Shown: in pieces, positions 21,801-34,801 of the stretch
How positions within the stretch are numbered: position 1 is the stretch's first letter
How the letters are laid out: the number at the start of each line of letters is the position of its first letter
Origin: Pithys albifrons albifrons
Taxonomy: Eukaryota > Chordata > Aves > Passeriformes > Thamnophilidae
Reading direction: 5' to 3'
Assembly (NCBI RefSeq): GCF_047495875.1
Contig: NC_092479.1
Location: 9,818,806-9,882,805, forward strand
Length of the DNA stretch: 64,000 nt
Translations under genes and position numbers: made by a program
The notes under the pieces: model-generated
Seen by the model: the letters and a program-made list of their open reading frames with translations, nothing else
What the model was told of the DNA's origin: nothing
Database searches by the model: none

Positions 21801-23083
21801 CCAGGACAGAAAGCGATTGCTCCTTTTCCAGAGTCAATAGGGCCCCATCATTGGCACCTGAGAGCCAAAGGCTGCCGCCTTTTCCCTGGGCGCAAAGCTC
21901 GACGGCGCGGGCCACGTGCAGGTCCGGGAAAGTGCCATTTTTCGGCCCAGAATTCCGGACGGATGAAGATTCCTGCCAGGAAAAGAGGGCCAGGACAGAA
22001 AGCGATTGCTCCTTTTCTAGGGTCAATAGGGCCCCATCATTGGCACCTGAGAGCCAAAGGCTGCCGCCTTTTCCCTGGGCGCAAAGCTCGACGGCGCGGG
22101 CCACGTGCAGGTCCGGGAAAGTGCCATTTTTCGGCCCAGAATTCCGGACGGACGAAGATTCCTGCCAGGAAAAAAGGGCCAGGACAGAAAGCGATTGCTC
22201 CTTTTCTAGGGTCAATAGGGCCCCATCATTGGCACCTGAGAGCCAAAGGCTGCCGCCTTTTCCCTGGGCGCAAAGCTCGACGGCGCGGGCCACGTGCAGG
22301 TCCGGGAAAGTGCCATTTTTCAGCCCAGAATTCCGGACGGACGAAGATTGCTTCCAGGAAAAAAGGGCCAGGACAGAAAGCGATTGCTCCTTTTCTAGGG
22401 TCAATAGGGCCCCATCATTGGCACCTGAGAGCCAAAGGCTGCCGCCTTTTCCCTGGGCGCAAAGCTCGACGGCGCGGGCCACGTGCAGGTCCGGGAAAGT
22501 GTCATTTTTCAGCCCAGAATCCCGGACGGACGAAGATTCCTGCCAGGAAAAAAGGGCCAGGACAGAAAGCGATTGCTCCTTTTCTAGGGTCAATAGGGCC
22601 CCATCATTGGCACCTGAGAGCCAAAGGCTGCCGCCTTTTCCCTGGGCGCAAAGCTCGACGGCGCGGGCCACGTGCAGGTCCGGGAAAGTGCCATTTTTCA
22701 GCCCAGAATTCCGGACGGACGAAGATTCCTGCCAGGAATAGAGTGCCAGGAAAGAAAGAGATTGCTCCTTTTCTAGGGTCAATAGGGCCCCATCATTGGC
22801 ACCTGAGAGCCAAAGGCTGCCGCCTTTTCCCTGGGCGCAAAGCTCGACGGCGCGGGCCACGTGCAGGTCCGGGAAAGTGCCATTTTTCAGCCCAGAATTC
22901 CGGACGGACGAAGATTGCTGCCAGGAAAAAAGAGCCAGGACAGAATGCCATTGCTCCTTTTCTAGGGTCAATAGGGCCCCATCATTGGCACCTGAGAGCC
23001 AAAGGCTGCCGCCTTTTCCCTGGGCGCAAAGCTCGACGGCGCGGGCCACGTGCAGGTCCGGGAAAGTGCCATTTTTCAGCCCA

Positions 23084-26000
23084 GAATTCCGGACGGACGA
23101 AGATTGCTGCCAGGAAAAGAGAGCCAGGACAGAAAGCGATTGCTCCTTTTCTAGGGTCAATAGGGCCCCATCATTGGCACCTGAGAGCCAAAGGCTGCCG
23201 CCTTTTCCCTGGGCGCAAAGCTCGACGGCGCGGGCCACGTGCAGGTCCGGGAAAGTGCCATTTTTCAGCCCAGAATTCCGGACGGACGAAGATTCCTGCC
23301 AGGAAAAGAGAGCCAGGACAGAAAGCGATTGCTCCTTTTCTAGAGTCAATAGGGCCCCATCATTGGCACCTGAGAGCCAAAGGCTGCCGCCTTTTCCCTG
23401 GGCGCAAAGCTCGACGGCGCGGGCCACGTGCAGGTCCGGGAAAGTGCCATTTTTCAGCCCAGAATTCCGGACGGACGAAGATTGCTGCCAGGAAAAAAGG
23501 GCCAGGACAGAAAGCGATTGCTCCTTTTCTAGGGTCAATAGGGCCCCATCATTGGCACCTGAGAGCCAAAGGCTGCCGCCTTTTCCCTGGGCGCAAAGCT
23601 CGACGGCGCGGGCCACGTGCAGGTCCGGGAAAGTGCCATTTTTCAGCCCAGAATTCCGGACGGACGAAGATTCCTGCCAGGAAAAAAGGGCCAGGACAGA
23701 AAGCGATTGCTCCTTTTCTAGGGTCAATAGGGCCCCATCATTGGCACCTGAGAGCCAAAGGCTGCCGCCTTTTCCCTGGGCGCAAAGCTCGACGGCGCGG
23801 GCCACGTGCAGGTCCGGGAAAGTGCCATTTTTCAGCCCAGAATTCCGGACGGACGAAGATTGCTGCCAGGAAAAGAGAGCCAGGACAGAAAGCGATTGCT
23901 CCTTTTCTAGGGTCAATAGGGCCCCATCATTGGCACCTGAGAGCCAAAGGCTGCCGCCTTTTCCCTGGGCGCAAAGCTCGACGGCGCGGGCCACGTGCAG
24001 GTCCGGGAAAGTGCCATTTTTCAGCCCAGAATTCCGGACGGACGAAGATTCCTGCCAGGAAAAAAGGGCCAGGACAGAAAGCGATTGCTCCTTTTCTAGG
24101 GTCAATAGGGCCCCATCATTGGCACCTGAGAGCCAAAGGCTGCCGCCTTTTCCCTGGGCGCAAAGGTCGACGGCGCGGGCCACGTGCAGGTCCGGGAAAG
24201 TGCCATTTTTCGGCCCAGAATTCCGGACGGACGAAGATTGCTGCCAGGAAAAAGGGGCCAGGACAGAAAGCCATTGCTCCTTTTCTAGGGTCAATAGGGC
24301 CCCATCATTGGCACCTGAGAGCCAAAGGCTGCCGCCTTTTCCCTGGGCGCAAAGCTCGACGGCGCGGGCCACGTGCAGGTCCGGGAAAGTGCCATTTTTC
24401 AGCCTAGAATTCCGGACGGACGAAGATTCCTGCCAGGAAAAAAGGGCCAGGACAGAAAGCGATTGCTCCTTTTCTAGGGTCAATAGGGCCCCATCATTGG
24501 CACCTGAGAGCCAAAGGCTGCCGCCTTTTCCCTGGGCGCAAAGCTCGACGGCGCGGGCCACGTGCAGGTCCGGGAAAGTGTCATTTTTCAGCCTAGAATT
24601 CCGGACGGACGAAGATTGCTGCCAGGAAAAAAGGGCCAGGACAGAAAGCGATTGCTCCTTTTCTAGGGTCAATAGGGCCCCATCATTGGCACCTGAGAGC
24701 CAAAGGCTGCCGCCTTTTCCCTGGGCGCAAAGCTCGACGGCGCGGGCCACGTGCAGGTCCGGGAAAGTGCCATTTTTCAGCCCAGAATTCCGGACGGACG
24801 AAGATTGCTGCCAGGAAAAAAGGGCCAGGACAGAAAGCGATTGCTCCTTTTCTAGGGTCAATAGGGCCCCATCATTGGCACCTGAGAGCCAAAGGCTGCC
24901 GCCTTTTCCCTGGGCGCAAAGCTCGACGGCGCGGGCCACGTGCAGGTCCGGGAAAGTGCCATTTTTCAGCCCAGAATTCCGGACGGACGAAGATTCCTGC
25001 CAGGAAAAAAGGGCCAGGACAGAAAGCGATTGCTCCTTTTCTAGGGTCAATAGGGCCCCATCATTGGCACCTGAGAGCCAAAGGCTGCCGCCTTTTCCCT
25101 GGGCGCAAAGCTCGACGGCGCGGGCCACGTGCAGGTCCGGGAAAGTGCCATTTTTCAGCCCAGAATTCCGGACGGACGAAGATTCCTGCCAGGAAAAAAG
25201 GGCCAGGACAGAAAGCGATTGCTCCTTTTCTAGGGTCAATAGGGCCCCATCATTGGCACCTGAGAGCCAAAGGCTGCCGCCTTTTCCCTGGGCGCAAAGC
25301 TCGACGGCGCGGGCCACGTGCAGGTCCGGGAAAGTGTCATTTTTCAGCCTAGAATTCCGGACGGACGAAGATTGCTGCCAGGAAAAAAGGGCCAGGACAG
25401 AAAGCGATTGCTCCTTTTCTAGGGTCAATAGGGCCCCATCATTGGCACCTGAGAGCCAAAGGCTGCCGCCTTTTCCCTGGGCGCAAAGCTCGACGGCGCG
25501 GGCCACGTGCAGGTCCGGGAAAGTGCCATTTTTCAGCCCAGAATTCCGGACGGACGAAGATTGCTGCCAGGAAAAAAGGGCCAGGACAGAAAGCGATTGC
25601 TCCTTTTCTAGGGTCAATAGGGCCCCATCATTGGCACCTGAGAGCCAAAGGCTGCCGCCTTTTCCCTGGGCGCAAAGCTCGACGGCGCGGGCCACGTGCA
25701 GGTCCGGGAAAGTGCCATTTTTCAGCCCAGAATTCCGGACGGACGAAGATTCCTGCCAGGAAAAAAGGGCCAGGACAGAAAGCGATTGCTCCTTTTCTAG
25801 GGTCAATAGGGCCCCATCATTGGCACCTGAGAGCCAAAGGCTGCCGCCTTTTCCCTGGGCGCAAAGCTCGACGGCGCGGGCCACGTGCAGGTCCGGGAAA
25901 GTGCCATTTTTCAGCCCAGAATTCCGGACGGACGAAGATTCCTGCCAGGAAAAAAGGGCCAGGACAGAAAGCGATTGCTCCTTTTCTAGGGTCAATAGGG

Positions 26001-28942
26001 CCCCATCATTGGCACCTGAGAGCCAAAGGCTGCCGCCTTTTCCCTGGGCGCAAAGCTCGACGGCGCGGGCCACGTGCAGGTCCGGGAAAGTGCCATTTTT
26101 CAGCCCAGAATTCCGGACGGACGAAGATTGCTGCCAGGAAAAAAGGGCCAGGACAGAAAGCGATTGCTCCTTTTCTAGGGTCAATAGGGCCCCATCATTG
26201 GCACCTGAGAGCCAAAGGCTGCCGCCTTTTCCCTGGGCGCAAAGCTCGACGGCGCGGGCCACGTGCAGGTCCGGGAAAGTGCCATTTTTCGGCCCAGAAT
26301 TCCGGACGGACGAAGATTGCTGCCAGGAAAAAGGGGCCAGGACAGAAAGCGATTGCTCCTTTTCTAGGGTCAATAGGGCCCCATCATTGGCACCTGAGAG
26401 CCAAAGGCTGCCGCCTTTTCCCTGGGCGCAAAGCTCGACGGCGCGGGCCACGTGCAGGTCCGGGAAAGTGCCATTTTTCAGCCTAGAATTCCGGACGGAC
26501 GAAGATTCCTGCCAGGAAAAAAGGGCCAGGACAGAAAGCGATTGCTCCTTTTCTAGGGTCAATAGGGCCCCATCATTGGCACCTGAGAGCCAAAGGCTGC
26601 CGCCTTTTCCCTGGGCGCAAAGCTCGACGGCGCGGGCCACGTGCAGATCCGGGAAAGTGTCATTTTTCAGCCTAGAATTCCGGACGGACGAAGATTGCTG
26701 CCAGGAAAAAAGGGCCAGGACAGAAAGCGATTGCTCCTTTTCTAGGGTCAATAGGGCCCCATCATTGGCACCTGAGAGCCAAAGGCTGCCGCCTTTTCCC
26801 TGGGCGCAAAGCTCGACGGCGCGGGCCACGTGCAGGTCCGGGAAAGTGCCATTTTTCAGCCCAGAATTCCGGACGGACGAAGATTGCTGCCAGGAAAAGA
26901 GAGCCAGGACAGAAAGCAATTGCTCCTTTTCTAGGGTCAATAGGGCCCCATCATTGGCACCTGAGAGCCAAAGGCTGCCGCCTTTTCCCTGGGCGCAAAG
27001 GTCGACGGCGCGGGCCACGTGCAGGTCCGGGAAAGTGCCATTTTTCAGCCCAGAATTCCGGACGGACGAAGATTCCTGCCAGGAAAAAAGGGCCAGGACA
27101 GAAAGCGATTGCTCCTTTTCTAGGGTCAATAGGGCCCCATCATTGGCACCTGAGAGCCAAAGGCTGCCGCCTTTTCCCTGGGCGCAAAGCTCGACGGCGC
27201 GGGCCACGTGCAGGTCCGGGAAAGTGCCATTTTTCAGCCCAGAATTCCGGACGGACGAAGATTCCTGCCAGGAAAAAAGGGCCAGGACAGAAAGCGATTG
27301 CTCCTTTTCTAGGGTCAATAGGGCCCCATCATTGGCACCTGAGAGCCAAAGGCTGCCGCCTTTTCCCTGGGTGCAAAGCTCGACGGCGCGGGCCACGTGC
27401 AGGTCCGGGAAAGTGCCATTTTTCAGCCCAGAATTCCGGACGGACGAAGATTGCTGCCAGGAAAAAAGGGCCAGGACAGAAAGCGATTGCTCCTTTTCTA
27501 GGGTCAATAGGGCCCCATCATTGGCACCTGAGAGCCAAAGGCTGCCGCCTTTTCCCTGGGCGCAAAGCTCGACGGCGCGGGCCACGTGCAGGTCCGAGAA
27601 AGTGCCATTTTTCGGCCCAGAATTCCGGACGGACGAAGATTGCTGCCAGGAAAAAGGGGCCAGGACAGAAAGCGATTGCTCCTTTTCTAGGGTCAATAGG
27701 GCCCCATCATTGGCACCTGAGAGCCAAAGGCTGCCGCCTTTTCCCTGGGCGCAAAGCTCGATGGCGCGGGCCACGTGCAGGTCCGGGAAAGTGCCATTTT
27801 TCAGCCCAGAATTCCGGACGGACGAAGATTCCTGCCAGGAAAAAAGGGCCAGGACAGAAAGCGATTGCTCCTTTTCTAAGGTCAATAGGGCCCCATCATT
27901 GGCACCTGAGAGCCAAAGGCTGCCGCCTTTTCCGTGGGCGCAAAGCTCGACGGCGCGGGCCACGTGCAGGTCCTGGAAAGTGCCATTTTTCAGCCCAGAA
28001 TTCCGGACGGACGAAGATTGCTGCCAGGAAAAAAGGGCCAGGACAGAAAGCGATTGCTCCTTTTCTAGGGTCAATAGGGCCCCATCATTGGCACCTGAGA
28101 GCCAAAGGCTGCCGCCTTTTCCCTGGGCGCAAAGCTCGACGGCGCAGGCCACGTGCAGGTCCGGGAAAGTGCCATTTTTCAGCCCAGAATTCCGGACGGA
28201 CGAAGATTGCTGCCAGGAAAAAAGGGCCAGGAACGAAAGCGATTGCTCCTTTTCTAGGGTCAATAGGGCCCCATCATTGGCACCTGAGAGCCAAAGGCTG
28301 CCGCCTTTTCCCTGGGCGCAAAGCTCGACGGCGCGGGCCACGTGCAGGTCCGGGAAAGTGCCATTTTTCAGCCCAGAATTCCGGACGGACGAAGATTGCT
28401 GCCAGGAAAAAAGGGCCAGGACAGAAAGCCATTGCTCCTTTTCTAGGGTCAATAGGGCCCCATCATTGGCACCTGAGAGCCAAAGGCTGCCGCCTTTTCC
28501 CTGGGCGCAAAGCTCGACGGCGCGGGCCACGTGCAGGTCCGGGAAAGTGCCATTTTTCAGCCCAGAATTCCGGACGGACGAAGATTCCTGCCAGGAAAAA
28601 AGGGCCAGGACAGAAAGCGATTGCTCCTTTTCTAGGGTCAATAGGGCCCCATCATTGGCACCTGAGAGCCAAAGGCTGCCGCCTTTTCCCTGGGCGCAAA
28701 GCTCGACGGCGCGGGCCACGTGCAGGTCCGGGAAAGTGTCATTTTTCGGCCCAGAATTCCGGACGGACGAAGATTGCTGCCAGGAAAAAAGGGCCAGGAC
28801 AGAAAGCGATTGCTCCTTTTCTAGGGTCAATAGGGCCCCATCATTGGCACCTGAGAGCCAAAGGCTGCCGCCGTTTCCCTGGGTGCAAAGCTCGACGACG
28901 CGGGCCACGTGCAGGTCCGGGAAAGTGCCATTTTTCAGCCCA
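23084..28942 (+). repeat. 31-monomer higher-order repeat, copy 1 (5859 bp)
   Basis: It is followed directly by a second copy. Marker variants pair at exactly 5859 bp, which is 31 x 189: CTAGAGTC at 23342/29201, GTGCAGATCC near 26641/32500, GCAATTG near 26919/32778, GTCCTGGAAAG near 27972/33831, and GTTTCCCTGGGTG at 28871/34730. I found no difference between the copies at any marker. The unit itself contains a smaller four-monomer rhythm around 24.6-26.1 kb. The breakpoint lies between about 28905 and 28945. Confidence 0.88.
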
Positions 28943-31900
28943 GAATTCCGGACGGACGAAGATTGCTGCCAGGAAAAGAGAGCCAGGACAGAAAGCGATT
29001 GCTCCTTTTCTAGGGTCAATAGGGCCCCATCATTGGCACCTGAGAGCCAAAGGCTGCCGCCTTTTCCCTGGGCGCAAAGCTCGACGGCGCGGGCCACGTG
29101 CAGGTCCGGGAAAGTGCCATTTTTCAGCCCAGAATTCCGGACGGACGAAGATTCCTGCCAGGAAAAGAGAGCCAGGACAGAAAGCGATTGCTCCTTTTCT
29201 AGAGTCAATAGGGCCCCATCATTGGCACCTGAGAGCCAAAGGCTGCCGCCTTTTCCCTGGGCGCAAAGCTCGACGGCGCGGGCCACGTGCAGGTCCGGGA
29301 AAGTGCCATTTTTCAGCCCAGAATTCCGGACGGACGAAGATTGCTGCCAGGAAAAAAGGGCCAGGACAGAAAGCGATTGCTCCTTTTCTAGGGTCAATAG
29401 GGCCCCATCATTGGCACCTGAGAGCCAAAGGCTGCCGCCTTTTCCCTGGGCGCAAAGCTCGACGGCGCGGGCCACGTGCAGGTCCGGGAAAGTGCCATTT
29501 TTCAGCCCAGAATTCCGGACGGACGAAGATTCCTGCCAGGAAAAAAGGGCCAGGACAGAAAGCGATTGCTCCTTTTCTAGGGTCAATAGGGCCCCATCAT
29601 TGGCACCTGAGAGCCAAAGGCTGCCGCCTTTTCCCTGGGCGCAAAGCTCGACGGCGCGGGCCACGTGCAGGTCCGGGAAAGTGCCATTTTTCAGCCCAGA
29701 ATTCCGGACGGACGAAGATTGCTGCCAGGAAAAGAGAGCCAGGACAGAAAGCGATTGCTCCTTTTCTAGGGTCAATAGGGCCCCATCATTGGCACCTGAG
29801 AGCCAAAGGCTGCCGCCTTTTCCCTGGGCGCAAAGCTCGACGGCGCGGGCCACGTGCAGGTCCGGGAAAGTGCCATTTTTCAGCCCAGAATTCCGGACGG
29901 ACGAAGATTCCTGCCAGGAAAAAAGGGCCAGGACAGAAAGCGATTGCTCCTTTTCTAGGGTCAATAGGGCCCCATCATTGGCACCTGAGAGCCAAAGGCT
30001 GCCGCCTTTTCCCTGGGCGCAAAGGTCGACGGCGCGGGCCACGTGCAGGTCCGGGAAAGTGCCATTTTTCGGCCCAGAATTCCGGACGGACGAAGATTGC
30101 TGCCAGGAAAAAGGGGCCAGGACAGAAAGCCATTGCTCCTTTTCTAGGGTCAATAGGGCCCCATCATTGGCACCTGAGAGCCAAAGGCTGCCGCCTTTTC
30201 CCTGGGCGCAAAGCTCGACGGCGCGGGCCACGTGCAGGTCCGGGAAAGTGCCATTTTTCAGCCTAGAATTCCGGACGGACGAAGATTCCTGCCAGGAAAA
30301 AAGGGCCAGGACAGAAAGCGATTGCTCCTTTTCTAGGGTCAATAGGGCCCCATCATTGGCACCTGAGAGCCAAAGGCTGCCGCCTTTTCCCTGGGCGCAA
30401 AGCTCGACGGCGCGGGCCACGTGCAGGTCCGGGAAAGTGTCATTTTTCAGCCTAGAATTCCGGACGGACGAAGATTGCTGCCAGGAAAAAAGGGCCAGGA
30501 CAGAAAGCGATTGCTCCTTTTCTAGGGTCAATAGGGCCCCATCATTGGCACCTGAGAGCCAAAGGCTGCCGCCTTTTCCCTGGGCGCAAAGCTCGACGGC
30601 GCGGGCCACGTGCAGGTCCGGGAAAGTGCCATTTTTCAGCCCAGAATTCCGGACGGACGAAGATTGCTGCCAGGAAAAAAGGGCCAGGACAGAAAGCGAT
30701 TGCTCCTTTTCTAGGGTCAATAGGGCCCCATCATTGGCACCTGAGAGCCAAAGGCTGCCGCCTTTTCCCTGGGCGCAAAGCTCGACGGCGCGGGCCACGT
30801 GCAGGTCCGGGAAAGTGCCATTTTTCAGCCCAGAATTCCGGACGGACGAAGATTCCTGCCAGGAAAAAAGGGCCAGGACAGAAAGCGATTGCTCCTTTTC
30901 TAGGGTCAATAGGGCCCCATCATTGGCACCTGAGAGCCAAAGGCTGCCGCCTTTTCCCTGGGCGCAAAGCTCGACGGCGCGGGCCACGTGCAGGTCCGGG
31001 AAAGTGCCATTTTTCAGCCCAGAATTCCGGACGGACGAAGATTCCTGCCAGGAAAAAAGGGCCAGGACAGAAAGCGATTGCTCCTTTTCTAGGGTCAATA
31101 GGGCCCCATCATTGGCACCTGAGAGCCAAAGGCTGCCGCCTTTTCCCTGGGCGCAAAGCTCGACGGCGCGGGCCACGTGCAGGTCCGGGAAAGTGTCATT
31201 TTTCAGCCTAGAATTCCGGACGGACGAAGATTGCTGCCAGGAAAAAAGGGCCAGGACAGAAAGCGATTGCTCCTTTTCTAGGGTCAATAGGGCCCCATCA
31301 TTGGCACCTGAGAGCCAAAGGCTGCCGCCTTTTCCCTGGGCGCAAAGCTCGACGGCGCGGGCCACGTGCAGGTCCGGGAAAGTGCCATTTTTCAGCCCAG
31401 AATTCCGGACGGACGAAGATTGCTGCCAGGAAAAAAGGGCCAGGACAGAAAGCGATTGCTCCTTTTCTAGGGTCAATAGGGCCCCATCATTGGCACCTGA
31501 GAGCCAAAGGCTGCCGCCTTTTCCCTGGGCGCAAAGCTCGACGGCGCGGGCCACGTGCAGGTCCGGGAAAGTGCCATTTTTCAGCCCAGAATTCCGGACG
31601 GACGAAGATTCCTGCCAGGAAAAAAGGGCCAGGACAGAAAGCGATTGCTCCTTTTCTAGGGTCAATAGGGCCCCATCATTGGCACCTGAGAGCCAAAGGC
31701 TGCCGCCTTTTCCCTGGGCGCAAAGCTCGACGGCGCGGGCCACGTGCAGGTCCGGGAAAGTGCCATTTTTCAGCCCAGAATTCCGGACGGACGAAGATTC
31801 CTGCCAGGAAAAAAGGGCCAGGACAGAAAGCGATTGCTCCTTTTCTAGGGTCAATAGGGCCCCATCATTGGCACCTGAGAGCCAAAGGCTGCCGCCTTTT

Positions 31901-34801
31901 CCCTGGGCGCAAAGCTCGACGGCGCGGGCCACGTGCAGGTCCGGGAAAGTGCCATTTTTCAGCCCAGAATTCCGGACGGACGAAGATTGCTGCCAGGAAA
32001 AAAGGGCCAGGACAGAAAGCGATTGCTCCTTTTCTAGGGTCAATAGGGCCCCATCATTGGCACCTGAGAGCCAAAGGCTGCCGCCTTTTCCCTGGGCGCA
32101 AAGCTCGACGGCGCGGGCCACGTGCAGGTCCGGGAAAGTGCCATTTTTCGGCCCAGAATTCCGGACGGACGAAGATTGCTGCCAGGAAAAAGGGGCCAGG
32201 ACAGAAAGCGATTGCTCCTTTTCTAGGGTCAATAGGGCCCCATCATTGGCACCTGAGAGCCAAAGGCTGCCGCCTTTTCCCTGGGCGCAAAGCTCGACGG
32301 CGCGGGCCACGTGCAGGTCCGGGAAAGTGCCATTTTTCAGCCTAGAATTCCGGACGGACGAAGATTCCTGCCAGGAAAAAAGGGCCAGGACAGAAAGCGA
32401 TTGCTCCTTTTCTAGGGTCAATAGGGCCCCATCATTGGCACCTGAGAGCCAAAGGCTGCCGCCTTTTCCCTGGGCGCAAAGCTCGACGGCGCGGGCCACG
32501 TGCAGATCCGGGAAAGTGTCATTTTTCAGCCTAGAATTCCGGACGGACGAAGATTGCTGCCAGGAAAAAAGGGCCAGGACAGAAAGCGATTGCTCCTTTT
32601 CTAGGGTCAATAGGGCCCCATCATTGGCACCTGAGAGCCAAAGGCTGCCGCCTTTTCCCTGGGCGCAAAGCTCGACGGCGCGGGCCACGTGCAGGTCCGG
32701 GAAAGTGCCATTTTTCAGCCCAGAATTCCGGACGGACGAAGATTGCTGCCAGGAAAAGAGAGCCAGGACAGAAAGCAATTGCTCCTTTTCTAGGGTCAAT
32801 AGGGCCCCATCATTGGCACCTGAGAGCCAAAGGCTGCCGCCTTTTCCCTGGGCGCAAAGGTCGACGGCGCGGGCCACGTGCAGGTCCGGGAAAGTGCCAT
32901 TTTTCAGCCCAGAATTCCGGACGGACGAAGATTCCTGCCAGGAAAAAAGGGCCAGGACAGAAAGCGATTGCTCCTTTTCTAGGGTCAATAGGGCCCCATC
33001 ATTGGCACCTGAGAGCCAAAGGCTGCCGCCTTTTCCCTGGGCGCAAAGCTCGACGGCGCGGGCCACGTGCAGGTCCGGGAAAGTGCCATTTTTCAGCCCA
33101 GAATTCCGGACGGACGAAGATTCCTGCCAGGAAAAAAGGGCCAGGACAGAAAGCGATTGCTCCTTTTCTAGGGTCAATAGGGCCCCATCATTGGCACCTG
33201 AGAGCCAAAGGCTGCCGCCTTTTCCCTGGGTGCAAAGCTCGACGGCGCGGGCCACGTGCAGGTCCGGGAAAGTGCCATTTTTCAGCCCAGAATTCCGGAC
33301 GGACGAAGATTGCTGCCAGGAAAAAAGGGCCAGGACAGAAAGCGATTGCTCCTTTTCTAGGGTCAATAGGGCCCCATCATTGGCACCTGAGAGCCAAAGG
33401 CTGCCGCCTTTTCCCTGGGCGCAAAGCTCGACGGCGCGGGCCACGTGCAGGTCCGAGAAAGTGCCATTTTTCGGCCCAGAATTCCGGACGGACGAAGATT
33501 GCTGCCAGGAAAAAGGGGCCAGGACAGAAAGCGATTGCTCCTTTTCTAGGGTCAATAGGGCCCCATCATTGGCACCTGAGAGCCAAAGGCTGCCGCCTTT
33601 TCCCTGGGCGCAAAGCTCGATGGCGCGGGCCACGTGCAGGTCCGGGAAAGTGCCATTTTTCAGCCCAGAATTCCGGACGGACGAAGATTCCTGCCAGGAA
33701 AAAAGGGCCAGGACAGAAAGCGATTGCTCCTTTTCTAAGGTCAATAGGGCCCCATCATTGGCACCTGAGAGCCAAAGGCTGCCGCCTTTTCCGTGGGCGC
33801 AAAGCTCGACGGCGCGGGCCACGTGCAGGTCCTGGAAAGTGCCATTTTTCAGCCCAGAATTCCGGACGGACGAAGATTGCTGCCAGGAAAAAAGGGCCAG
33901 GACAGAAAGCGATTGCTCCTTTTCTAGGGTCAATAGGGCCCCATCATTGGCACCTGAGAGCCAAAGGCTGCCGCCTTTTCCCTGGGCGCAAAGCTCGACG
34001 GCGCAGGCCACGTGCAGGTCCGGGAAAGTGCCATTTTTCAGCCCAGAATTCCGGACGGACGAAGATTGCTGCCAGGAAAAAAGGGCCAGGAACGAAAGCG
34101 ATTGCTCCTTTTCTAGGGTCAATAGGGCCCCATCATTGGCACCTGAGAGCCAAAGGCTGCCGCCTTTTCCCTGGGCGCAAAGCTCGACGGCGCGGGCCAC
34201 GTGCAGGTCCGGGAAAGTGCCATTTTTCAGCCCAGAATTCCGGACGGACGAAGATTGCTGCCAGGAAAAAAGGGCCAGGACAGAAAGCCATTGCTCCTTT
34301 TCTAGGGTCAATAGGGCCCCATCATTGGCACCTGAGAGCCAAAGGCTGCCGCCTTTTCCCTGGGCGCAAAGCTCGACGGCGCGGGCCACGTGCAGGTCCG
34401 GGAAAGTGCCATTTTTCAGCCCAGAATTCCGGACGGACGAAGATTCCTGCCAGGAAAAAAGGGCCAGGACAGAAAGCGATTGCTCCTTTTCTAGGGTCAA
34501 TAGGGCCCCATCATTGGCACCTGAGAGCCAAAGGCTGCCGCCTTTTCCCTGGGCGCAAAGCTCGACGGCGCGGGCCACGTGCAGGTCCGGGAAAGTGTCA
34601 TTTTTCGGCCCAGAATTCCGGACGGACGAAGATTGCTGCCAGGAAAAAAGGGCCAGGACAGAAAGCGATTGCTCCTTTTCTAGGGTCAATAGGGCCCCAT
34701 CATTGGCACCTGAGAGCCAAAGGCTGCCGCCGTTTCCCTGGGTGCAAAGCTCGACGACGCGGGCCACGTGCAGGTCCGGGAAAGTGCCATTTTTCAGCCC
34801 A
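28943..34801 (+). repeat. 31-monomer higher-order repeat, copy 2 (5859 bp)
   Basis: The direct tandem partner of 23084-28942, in the same orientation and equal length. It ends where the next monomer has GAAGTCC (34803-34809) in place of the GAATTCC found at the copy 1/copy 2 junction (28944-28950). That difference is what places the breakpoint. Copy 1 to copy 2 identity at every variant site I compared points to a very recent duplication, or to an assembly duplication. Confidence 0.88.
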
